A DNA stretch of 50,342 nucleotides from Blastocladiella britannica (lineage: Eukaryota; Blastocladiomycota; Blastocladiomycetes; Blastocladiales; Blastocladiaceae): NCBI GenBank assembly GCA_025349905.2, contig MU624571.1, positions 1-50,342 on the forward strand, in the 5' to 3' direction. A program made the translations under genes and the position numbers. A model generated the notes under the pieces. It saw only the letters and a program-made list of their open reading frames with translations. It was not told the origin of the DNA and did no database searches. Shown one piece after another: positions 44,184 to 50,342 of this stretch; positions within the stretch are counted from its first letter, which is position 1; each line of letters starts with the position of its first letter.

Positions 44184-44618
44184 ATGCATGCATCGCTGCT
44201 TCGCCTGGCCACTGCGCAGGCACCGGGACGCCTGGCCAAGGCTGTGTTTCCGCCAGAATCCAAGAATTTGACTCTATCCCATGTACGGACAGATAGCAGC
44301 CAAGAACGTTTTGCACCTTTACTTATTGAAATCAATTCCCAAGTTTATCTTGCGCGCACAGGCCATTTCATTGTATCGCGCGTACATGCGCCAGCTCAAG
44401 CGTACGATTTATACACTTCGCCTTAATGGCAATAACCAACGAAATCGGTAATAGCACTCTCCGACCCAGGGACACGCACCGAAATGCGCAATTGGATTCG
44501 GAGCGAGTTTACGCGGACGCGATGGGAATCAGACCCGGAAAAGATCCGCGTTTTAATTTCCGAGGGCCACTCGCAGCTCAAACGCGTCTCGGCCCTTGTC
44601 CACCTCGGGCGAGCCTGA
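44184..44618 (+). CDS. LYRM2: LYR-motif protein, LYRM2-like
   Basis: Small mitochondrial LYR (complex1_LYR) protein; family members bind acyl-ACP and act in respiratory complex and iron-sulfur assembly. Each exon is short, so no long open frame shows. Exons 44184-44282, 44344-44401 and 44455-44618 give 106 aa in frame. After a basic presequence-like start (MHASLLRLATAQAPGRLAK) comes NLTLSHFILRAQAISLYRAYM, containing the LYR triplet. Across intron 2, LSDPGTRTEMRNWIRSEFTRTR and ISEGHSQLKRV follow, collinear without gaps with animal LYRM2 from YR to the end of the third helix. Human LYRM2 is 88 aa, the difference being the N-terminus. Introns are 61 and 53 nt. The stop codon's last A begins an AATAAA, so the poly(A) signal overlaps the stop. 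Confidence 0.88.
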
Positions 44619-44623
44619 ATAAA
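44618..44623 (+). terminator. Candidate polyadenylation signal overlapping the LYRM2-like stop
   Basis: AATAAA whose first A is the last base of the TGA stop. A transcript cleaved 10-30 nt further on would end inside the convergent gene whose stop begins at 44632. Confidence 0.4.
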
Positions 44624-44631
44624 AATGTATT

Positions 44632-45291
44632 TCATTTCACGTCGACGAGGGACGGATCGAGAAGGAGCGGGGCACGAGCGTGTCGCACTTGTCGCTCGCG
44701 TTTTCGCTCTCGTTCTGGCCGCTCGAGTTCCCGTTTGGTCCGCGTCAGAGCTTCTCGGTTTACCCTCAGCGTCTCTATTTCTTGGGCCAGGCCCTTTTGG
44801 GCCGCCAGCTGGCGAGCACGTTCCGCGGCCATACGCGCGCGTGCCTCGTGCAATGGCACATTGGTGCCTCCAAAGTACGTCCCGAGCTCGGGATCGTGCA
44901 CGAGCCACCCCTTGACTTCCTGCAGCAGCCGCGAGTTGGCCTCAACGCCCGAATGGTCCAGCAGCACACTGGCATCGTCGCGATCCCGTTCGGCACGCTC
45001 GACGGCCGCACGCAAGTCTCGGCGCAACGGCTCGGCTTCGCGATCAAACACTCGAGGGTCGGCTTGCAGGGCAGCCCGCAGGGCGTACAGATCGGCAATG
45101 GCGCGGTCCAGCTCCGCCAGGTCTTGGCGTTTCACGGCCACCTCCCGCTCTAGCTGCCGCAGTCGCCGTTGCGACGCATGTTGCAGCGAGCTCAAAGATA
45201 CATGAGACTCTTGCGTGTGGGCTGCGTGGTCGGTGGCCAGGGTTGCCAGCGTTTCGTCTGTTGACGAGATTTCGCCCAGGATCCCCGTCAT
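44632..45291 (-). CDS. Coiled-coil protein, 219 aa, unknown function
   Basis: Single exon from the ATG at 45291. Nearly the whole protein is charged Arg/Glu/Ala/Leu helix (LEREVAVKRQDLAELDRAI, then LRRDLRAAVERAERDRDD), broken near residues 118-150 by a non-helical segment (EVKGWLVHDPELGTYFGGT) and ending in a very basic tail. No family recognised. The last stop base is 13 bp from the stop of the convergent LYRM2-like gene, so their 3' UTRs must overlap. The gene upstream on the same strand ends 123 bp before this ATG; a fusion of the two could not be joined in frame with consensus splice sites. Confidence 0.65.
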   Translation of the reverse strand: MTGILGEISSTDETLATLATDHAAHTQESHVSLSSLQHASQRRLRQLEREVAVKRQDLAELDRAIADLYALRAALQADPRVFDREAEPLRRDLRAAVERAERDRDDASVLLDHSGVEANSRLLQEVKGWLVHDPELGTYFGGTNVPLHEARARMAAERARQLAAQKGLAQEIETLRVNREALTRTKRELERPERERKRERQVRHARAPLLLDPSLVDVK

Positions 45292-45414
45292 GCGTCCGTT
45301 CTATTCCATCGTTTTTTTTTTTTCGTGAGTTATTGTTTTGCTGTTTAATGGAAATGGATCCACGTGCGATCGTGTCGTGAAGCTTCTTGTGGTCCTCTCG
45401 AAGTCGTCGGCGTG

Positions 45415-47172
45415 TCAAATTGCTATTTTTTCGGAACCAATTGAGTAAATCGTGAAAAGTAACCTTGAAAGGCGCGCGTACAGCTTTTCAAATCGCAAGT
45501 GCCAATCCTCGAGCTGGCGCATCTTTGTAATGATCCTGTCGTTTTGAAGAACTGTGAGCCAATAAGAAGTACACGAAGGAAGGAGGGCCACCACGTACTC
45601 GATCCGCATCCCCTCCACCTTTTTCCGCTTTGCTTCGGTCGCGCGGCGCTGGCGTGCCGACTTGGATCCTCGCCACAGCATATAGTTTGCGCGCTTCTTG
45701 TACAGCAGCAGCTTTTCGGCAATGTCGTGGAGCGCGTTGATGGTGACGGGCCGGCCCACCGTGAGGCCTCGGATGTTGCTGCGCGGCATGCGCGCTGGCT
45801 TTGCTCGCATGGCGGCGGCCGATGCGGCAAGGCGCAGGGCGGCAGCACGAGCGCTGCTGATTCGAGGTTCAGCACTGTCGGTATCTGCCAATGGGCCATT
45901 TGTGTTGTCGCCTCCCGTGCTGCTCGTAGATTTCCCAGAACCGGGCCGGGAGGACGATGCCGAAGAATCGTCGCCCACGTTGCCCCGTGACGCCGCGCGT
46001 GATGCTGCACGAGAGGTGGATCGGGAGTGCGAATGCGACCCGGTGCCGCCGCCGTGACGCCGGCGGTGAAATACGACGGTAAACCGGCGGCGCGAGCGGT
46101 ACGCTCGGGTCATGGCTGCCGCTGGCACTACTGCCAGAAGTGGCTTTGGAGGTGGCGCGGTAGCGGTTGTGGCCGGCGCTGCAGGCGGTACCGCACTTGT
46201 CAAGTCTCCATCTTCGTCATCGTCGGCATACAAGTCATCATATTCGTCGTCTTCGCCAAAGCTCCCCATGCCATCAGCTCTGATGCCGAAGGTGGAGGTA
46301 AGGAGTGACCTTACCCCTTGATGATGATGGGAGGAGCGAGCTTTCGGCGATTTGACTGTGGCAGGCAAGACTCGAGCGTATTCTTGTACAGCAGGGAGCA
46401 CAAGCGTGGACGAAGGAGGCAAGTGGGGGTGGGGATAGGTCCGAGATGCGTCATCAAGCGGTTCTGGCGAATCGCTCGGCGACCACGAGTACGAGTACAT
46501 GACGCTCTTTGTGCTGAGGTTTCCCTGCTGCTGCTCTGCTGTGCGTGGCCGAGCAGCAGCAGAGACACCATTACTGTTCATACCTGCCGCGACTGGAACA
46601 CACAAATCTCGTGCCGTTGCACTTCCACCCCGTCCACGCACAAACACAATCGGTGGTTGCAACTGCTGCTGCTGCTGTACCAAATGTGGTGCTGCTTTGG
46701 TTGTGGGAGACATGACGGGAGCGACTGGACCAGTGCGAGGGGCAGCCATGGACGGCCGGCGCGCAATGTAGCTCTTTCGGCGATTAGCGAGTCGATGCGG
46801 ATCGGGAAGCACCGGACTTGCCGGGATGCTGCGATTCCTCGGATTGTCTCCTGCGGATCCGGGAGCGATGGACATTCGGCGGACCCGCTCCTCGAGCTGG
46901 GCGCTGACAGAGAGTTTTCCGCCAGATGCAACCATTGAAGACATGGATGCTCGCGCAAACCCGGACGGTTTCATGACGCGCGAGAGCGCGAGATCCTCGC
47001 CACTGCCAATGTGGATGCGCGAGCCCATCATCATGGATCCGCGCCTTGTACCACGGCCGCTAGGCTGCGGTGGGTAGGATGGTGGGCGCACGGCATCTAT
47101 GGCGATTTGCAGCTCCGAATCAAGCGCACCAGTGTGAATTGGTCCCAGTGGCAGTGGTGGAGGCGGTGGCAT
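45415..47172 (-). CDS. Large disordered Ser/Arg/Pro-rich protein with C-terminal helical region
   Basis: Starts MPPPPPLPLGPIHTG at 47172 (upstream in-frame codons lie in the divergent ArfGAP promoter and coding region and are excluded). Residues 1-430 are low-complexity: many RxxS sites, a short Gln run, an acidic patch near 305 (YDDLYADDDEDGD) and an RS/HS stretch (SHSHSRSTSRAASR). From about 440 it turns helical and basic (ALRLAASAAAMRAK, ARQRRATEAKRKKVEGMRIE). A GTACGT..ACAG intron (45598-45536, 63 nt) continues the helix with IITKMRQLEDWHLRFEKL and gives 564 aa; without it the frame reads a hydrophobic Cys/Tyr-rich stretch, so splicing is preferred. No domain recognised. Only 57 bp separate its ATG from the divergent ArfGAP ATG. 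Confidence 0.65.
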   Translation of the reverse strand: MPPPPPLPLGPIHTGALDSELQIAIDAVRPPSYPPQPSGRGTRRGSMMMGSRIHIGSGEDLALSRVMKPSGFARASMSSMVASGGKLSVSAQLEERVRRMSIAPGSAGDNPRNRSIPASPVLPDPHRLANRRKSYIARRPSMAAPRTGPVAPVMSPTTKAAPHLVQQQQQLQPPIVFVRGRGGSATARDLCVPVAAGMNSNGVSAAARPRTAEQQQGNLSTKSVMYSYSWSPSDSPEPLDDASRTYPHPHLPPSSTLVLPAVQEYARVLPATVKSPKARSSHHHQGVRSLLTSTFGIRADGMGSFGEDDEYDDLYADDDEDGDLTSAVPPAAPATTATAPPPKPLLAVVPAAAMTRAYRSRRRFTVVFHRRRHGGGTGSHSHSRSTSRAASRAASRGNVGDDSSASSSRPGSGKSTSSTGGDNTNGPLADTDSAEPRISSARAAALRLAASAAAMRAKPARMPRSNIRGLTVGRPVTINALHDIAEKLLLYKKRANYMLWRGSKSARQRRATEAKRKKVEGMRIEYVVALLPSCTSYWLTVLQNDRIITKMRQLEDWHLRFEKLYARLSRLLFTIYSIGSEKIAI

Positions 47173-47229
47173 TTTTCGTTTTTTTCCCAAAAGCTCTTTT
47201 CTTTTTAACACGTCAAAACAGACAGTATA

Positions 47230-48894
47230 ATGGCGGCAGCAGAGCCCACGCGCGCCGAAATCGACGCCCTCTTCAAGAAGCTCAAGGTTCGCCGCGGTAA
47301 CAGCCAGTGCTTTGACTGCAATGCCAACGCGCCGACCTGGGCATCGATTCCGCTCGGCATCTACCTGTGCCTCGACTGCTCTGGCCACCACCGCAACCTT
47401 GGCGTGCACATTTCTTTTGTGCGGTCCACGGTGCTCGATCAGTGGGTGCGTCCTTATTTTCTTATGTTATGGACGGGCGTTGGCGTCTGGGATGGCGTTG
47501 GCGTACGCACATTCGAGGTACAGCAAAATCTCACTCGCTGATAAAATAGACATGGGACCAGCTGCGCGTCATGAAAGTGGGCGGCAATGCCGCGGCCGCC
47601 GACTTTTTCGCGGCCCACGGCGGCGTGGTGGGCAAAACCACCAACATTCCGGCCAAATACAGCTCGCGGGCCGCGACCATGTGGAAGGACAAGCTCAAGC
47701 AGCTTGCCGACGAGGATCGCATGCGCTCGCCCGCATCGGTCACGGTTGACGATGTCGCGCCCACAGGTGCTGCTCCCGCCGACGGGGGTGGCGACTTTTT
47801 CACCACCACCCTCAGCGGCAGGAGCACGCCCACGGCCGTGGCAGCGGCGGTGCCCATCACCCTCGGCGCCAATCCATTTGCGCTCCCCGGATCGTCCGGG
47901 TCAGGCTCTGGCTCGGGTGGATCCTCGCCGTTTGCGCCGCCTGCCAACCCGTTTGCGATCGGCGGTGCAGCATCCGCGGGTGTGAACCCATTCGCGGCCC
48001 GCCCTCTCGGAGCCGGCGGTCCTGGGTCCCTGGCAGCGCCGGTACGCCCGGGAAAGTCCAAGGGACTGGGAGCCATCAAGGCGACGCCTGCCGCGTTTGA
48101 CTTTGCTGCTGCCGAGGCACGCGCCAAGCAGAGCGAGGCTGATAAGGCCAAGATCCTGGCGACGTCGCCAACGTCGCCCGTGTTTGCAAGCGCGCAGTCG
48201 GCAGCCATGGCGCTGGGCGTGCCGGCTCCGCTCGCACCCGCGTCCGCTGCGGCCCCTGCTCCAGCTGCGCCGATCGCACAGCCTCCTGTTGCTGTCGCTG
48301 CACCCGCGCCTGCTCCCGTCATTGCTGGCCCAATGGACTCGCGGCTCGGGATGGGCATGGGCCGGATGTCGCTCAACGCGGCTCTCCGGCCGGCAGCGGC
48401 GCCGGCGGCGGCACGCGGTGGCTCCGCTGCGGCCTCTACTGCTGCTGCGCCTGGTCCTTCAGGCGCCGCGGAGCAGCGGTTCTCGGGCGCCAAGAGCATT
48501 TCGTCCGACATGTACTTTGCGCGCGGCAACCACGCGCCCACGAGCGAGGTGCGTCCCTTTTTTTTTTCAAGGCTTTGAACATCCGCTCATTATATAACAT
48601 TAGGAGGACCGCGCTCGGATTGCCCAATTTTCGGGTGCCACGTCCATTGGATCGTCGGCCTACTTTGGACGGCCCGAGGAACCTAGTGGTGGCGGCGGGC
48701 TGCGGTCGCCAACACTCTCGGGTGCTGCGTTGGAAGAGTCTGCTCGCGATTTGGCGCGCCGCGTTGCCGGGGCCGCAGCATCGGCCGACCTGTCATCGCT
48801 CAAGGCCATGGCCGCCGAGGCTGCCAACAAGTTGCAGGCAGCGCTTGCTGACTCGCAGCGCGCATCGGGATCCGGCGGCTACGGTGGATACTGA
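47230..48894 (+). CDS. GLO3: ADP-ribosylation factor GTPase-activating protein, ARFGAP2/3 (GLO3) type
   Basis: Stimulates GTP hydrolysis by Arf1 on Golgi membranes during COPI coat function. Exons 47230-47445, 47550-48548 and 48604-48894 give 501 aa. The ArfGAP zinc finger is CX2CX16CX2C (Cys27, Cys30, Cys47, Cys50), with the catalytic arginine finger Arg55 in GHHRNLGVH. Exon 2 opens [13 protein letters not shown], the family's next block, confirming the first junction. The middle is Gly/Ser/Pro/Ala-rich with several NPFA motifs. Near the C-terminus [10 protein letters not shown] and [13 protein letters not shown] are the Glo3-motif repeats that define ARFGAP2/3 against ARFGAP1. Repeat copy 2 begins 60 bp after the stop. 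Confidence 0.94.
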
Positions 48895-48954
48895 TCGCAA
48901 TACACACTGCTTTTTTTCATTAACTGTTTTTCTCCGCTCTCCGCTCAGCTCCAC

Positions 48955-49387
48955 GGCTGGGGAGAGTTGGAACAAAATCCAGTCAAAGAGCTTCAGGATA
49001 AACAGGACAAGATACTATCCGCAGGAAACTGTAACGTCGCCCGGAATCCGCCAAACTTTAACACCAAGTCCGATTCCGCAATAAAATCCCACTTTTATTT
49101 TCCGCTGGATTGTTGCCTGGCTAAGCCGTTGACGCTGCCATGATTCCTTTGGATGTTTCCTCAGGAATCAGACTTGATCACCTTTTCCAGAGGACTTACA
49201 AAACACTTTTCCAAGGGAATTTTTAGCTCCAAAATCCAGCCGAATCTGAATCCAATTCCCAAAATCACCATATATAAACTTTCATACATTCGCTTTTTAC
49301 CCAAATACTCGGTCTCGATCACATCCAAATCCTGCTCAAACTTGATCGCATACCAAAAAGAGACCTATACAAAAGAAATAAACATGT
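48955..49387. repeat. Interspersed direct repeat, copy 2 (433 bp)
   Basis: Second copy of the unit at 6328-6770, same orientation, 42.6 kb away. The core 48981-49387 has one mismatch to copy 1. It lacks 10 bases present in copy 1 near its left side. TATATAAAC falls near 49271. Its right edge, AAACATG, opens a frame into the coding-like fragment that follows. Bases after the CA (TGTTAGCAGAC) loosely resemble a tRNA primer-binding site as found after an LTR, but no retroelement genes follow. The two copies cannot be the LTRs of one element because many host genes lie between them. Confidence 0.85.
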
Positions 49388-49722
49388 TAGCAGACAAATT
49401 TGACCATCGCCACCACCGCTCCCACCCCCAACACCACCCCGTACCTGCATTTTTTCCTGACACCTGCATTTTATTTTCTTTAACTAGCATGTTCGCCGGT
49501 TGGTTCAAGGACGGGTTTGTCAGTGACCGTGGCATGGTTGTCTTCTCGGATGAGATCGTGCGCAACAACGCGCACAAGTACTTGCTCGGTGCGCACCGAA
49601 TCTCGGTTGCCATCGATAACTTCTTGGGATCAGCATTTCGACAAGAAGGGCAACCCGACGTCCTTTGTTGGGCGCGAGTTTGGTGGGCACATCTTGTCAT
49701 ATTCCTAAGGAATATGACATAG
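49384..49722 (+). pseudogene. Broken coding fragment between repeat copy 2 and the MITE-like element
   Basis: From the ATG at the repeat edge a 112-codon frame runs to 49722. Its first 35 codons are His/Pro-rich and unconvincing, but from 49490 it looks like a real protein (MFAGWFKDGFVSDRG, then SDEIVRNNAHKYLLGAHRI). After AIDNF this frame degrades, and protein-like sequence continues in another frame (DQHFDKKGNPTSF, then VGREFGGHIL), implying a frameshift near 49625. That second frame ends at TAA 49706-49708, which is also the target duplication of the inverted-repeat element. The fragment therefore looks truncated and shifted. I cannot name the family. An unrecognised intron could also explain the frame change. 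Confidence 0.45.
49695..49719. repeat. 25-bp palindrome: two facing terminal repeats around TAA
   Basis: TGTCATATTCC (49695-49705), TAA, then its exact reverse complement GGAATATGACA (49709-49719). The right arm is the left end of the element at 49709-50016. The left arm looks like the right end of another copy abutting the same TAA. Confidence 0.85.
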
Positions 49723-50016
49723 CAAGCGGGGACCGTCTGGGAAAACCTAAAACCTAAAATTTGGCATACAGGCACCCTTCAGGGTAACGCATGCCCATTT
49801 TCTGTAGTACACTGGTCTCGACATGTTTTGGGGACTCTGACGAAAAAATGAAAGACCTAAAAGTCTCCTGGGATCGACATGCCCCCAGGTCTCTCTGGGA
49901 TTATCGTGCCGGCAACCGGTCACGTGATGCATCACGCGCTTCCCAGGGCATGTCGATCCCCGACAGGTTCGAGGGCGCCGCGCATCCAACGTCCCGTCCA
50001 CACCGTGTCATATTCC
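49709..50016. mobile_element. MITE-like element with 11-bp TIRs and TAA target duplication (PIF/Harbinger type?)
   Basis: 308 bp bounded by perfect inverted repeats GGAATATGACA (49709-49719) and TGTCATATTCC (50006-50016), flanked by TAA at 49706-49708 and 50017-50019. Terminal GG and a 3-bp TWA duplication are features of PIF/Harbinger elements and their Tourist-like MITEs. There is no coding frame of note, so it would be non-autonomous. Inside are a perfect 15-bp inverted repeat (GGGATCGACATGCCC at 49870-49884 with its complement at 49946-49960) and, in the loop, a 14-bp palindrome CGTGATGCATCACG (49923-49936). Only one copy is visible, so mobility is inferred from structure. Confidence 0.55.
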
Positions 50017-50033
50017 TAAGGGTTCTGACGTCG

Positions 50034-50069
50034 TTTGATCACCTGAATATTAACGTTCACGTGATCAAA
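50034..50069. repeat. Inverted repeat with CACGTG core upstream of the last gene
   Basis: TTTGATCACCTGAA (50034-50047) and TTCACGTGATCAAA (50056-50069) are inverted with one mismatch around an 8-bp spacer. The right arm contains the E-box CACGTG. It lies about 65 bp before the next start codon, where an operator or activator site would be expected. Confidence 0.6.
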
Positions 50070-50103
50070 TATAATTTAAATCGTCCCACAACCTTTTTTC
50101 TCA

Positions 50104-50111
50104 TATAAAAA
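50104..50111 (+). promoter_or_regulatory. TATA box of the terminal gene
   Basis: TATAAAAA 24 bp before the ATG at 50135. With initiation about 30 bp downstream, the leader would be very short or the true start a later ATG (Met5 is a candidate). Confidence 0.45.
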
Positions 50112-50134
50112 GCAAGTTGCTTACTGCCTGTACC

Positions 50135-50342
50135 ATGGTCGAGGCCATGGACACTGCATCTGGACACGCGACGCAGCCCCCAGCCCAGCTGGCTGCAGAC
50201 GATTGGCGCACAGTCGTAAGTGGGGAGCGCGTCCAGCTGGAGGCGGCGTTCCTGGTGGCGGAGCTGGGGGTGTGTCAGGAGTGGCAGATGGACATTCACG
50301 CTGCGCTGGAGCCCAAGGGGCTGACTGCGCTGATAATCGAGC
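50135..50342 (+). CDS. Unidentified gene, 5' part only
   Basis: An open frame from the ATG at 50135 runs off the window end (69 codons). It begins MVEAMDTASGHATQPPAQLA and continues with acidic, Leu/Ala-rich sequence (SGERVQLEAAFLVAELGV, then EWQMDIHAALEPKGLTAL). High third-position GC supports coding. No family can be named from this length. Its promoter lies between the MITE-like element and the ATG. Confidence 0.5.
   Translation, partial: MVEAMDTASGHATQPPAQLAADDWRTVVSGERVQLEAAFLVAELGVCQEWQMDIHAALEPKGLTALIIE

Noticed and set aside
45044..45418. Frame that could extend the disordered gene (45415-47172) through another intron
   Set aside because: It would overlap the coiled-coil gene for about 250 bp in another frame, and no splice site pair joins it in frame with the coiled-coil protein.
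6328..49387. The two repeat copies as the LTRs of one retroelement
   Set aside because: About twenty host genes lie between them and no gag/pol sequence is present.
1..50342. tRNA, rRNA, CRISPR array, prokaryotic operon or riboswitch
   Set aside because: No cloverleaf or rRNA-like sequence or regularly spaced repeats seen by eye; gene structure is eukaryotic throughout.

Overview
The window is nuclear DNA of a zoosporic (flagellated) fungus. Evidence: GC-rich genes broken by short AT-rich GT..AG introns (about 50-180 nt), a membrane-bound chitin synthase, and a clear IFT57 gene, an intraflagellar-transport component that only organisms building a cilium keep. The combination of a chitin wall, a flagellum, high coding GC and compact genes suggests Blastocladiomycota (Allomyces/Catenaria type). 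That placement is inference; a fungus is near certain.

Layout, left to right. 1-6.2 kb: three LURP-one-related (LOR, Tubby-C-like) paralogues that all start with an N-myristoylation-type Met-Gly-Asn, interleaved with an F-box/LRR gene and IFT57. 6.3-7.3 kb: an AT-richer gap holding copy 1 of a long interspersed repeat. 7.3-17.1 kb: an orphan coiled-coil gene, a carnitine acetyltransferase with both a mitochondrial presequence and a peroxisomal C-terminus, a possible small spliced gene, a six-exon class IV-type chitin synthase and an orphan proline-rich gene. 17.3-28.9 kb: the TRA1/TRRAP pseudokinase on the minus strand. 29.3-34.9 kb: Lunapark, DJ-1 and CCR4. 35-38.7 kb: a short-tailed class I myosin. 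38.8-42.9 kb: tRNA m5C methyltransferase TRM4/NSUN2 and proteasome lid subunit RPN9, transcribed divergently. 43-44.6 kb: complex I subunit NDUFS8 and a LYRM2-like LYR protein, also divergent. 44.6-48.9 kb: two orphan genes and an ARFGAP2/3 (GLO3-type) gene. 49-50.3 kb: repeat copy 2 (one mismatch over 407 bp), a broken coding fragment, a MITE-like element with 11-bp terminal inverted repeats and TAA target duplications, and the 5' end of an unidentified gene.

Most genes are housekeeping and unrelated in function, packed tightly: several convergent pairs have stop codons 13-50 bp apart and several divergent pairs share 57-212 bp promoters. Functional links by proximity are few; the strongest is NDUFS8 beside the LYRM2-like gene. 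Exon junctions were inferred by hand from GT..AG sites, reading frame and alignment from memory to known families, and every multi-exon model given closes in frame. I see no tRNA, rRNA or CRISPR array. The least explained material is the LOR trio, the interspersed repeat and the inverted-repeat-rich right end.
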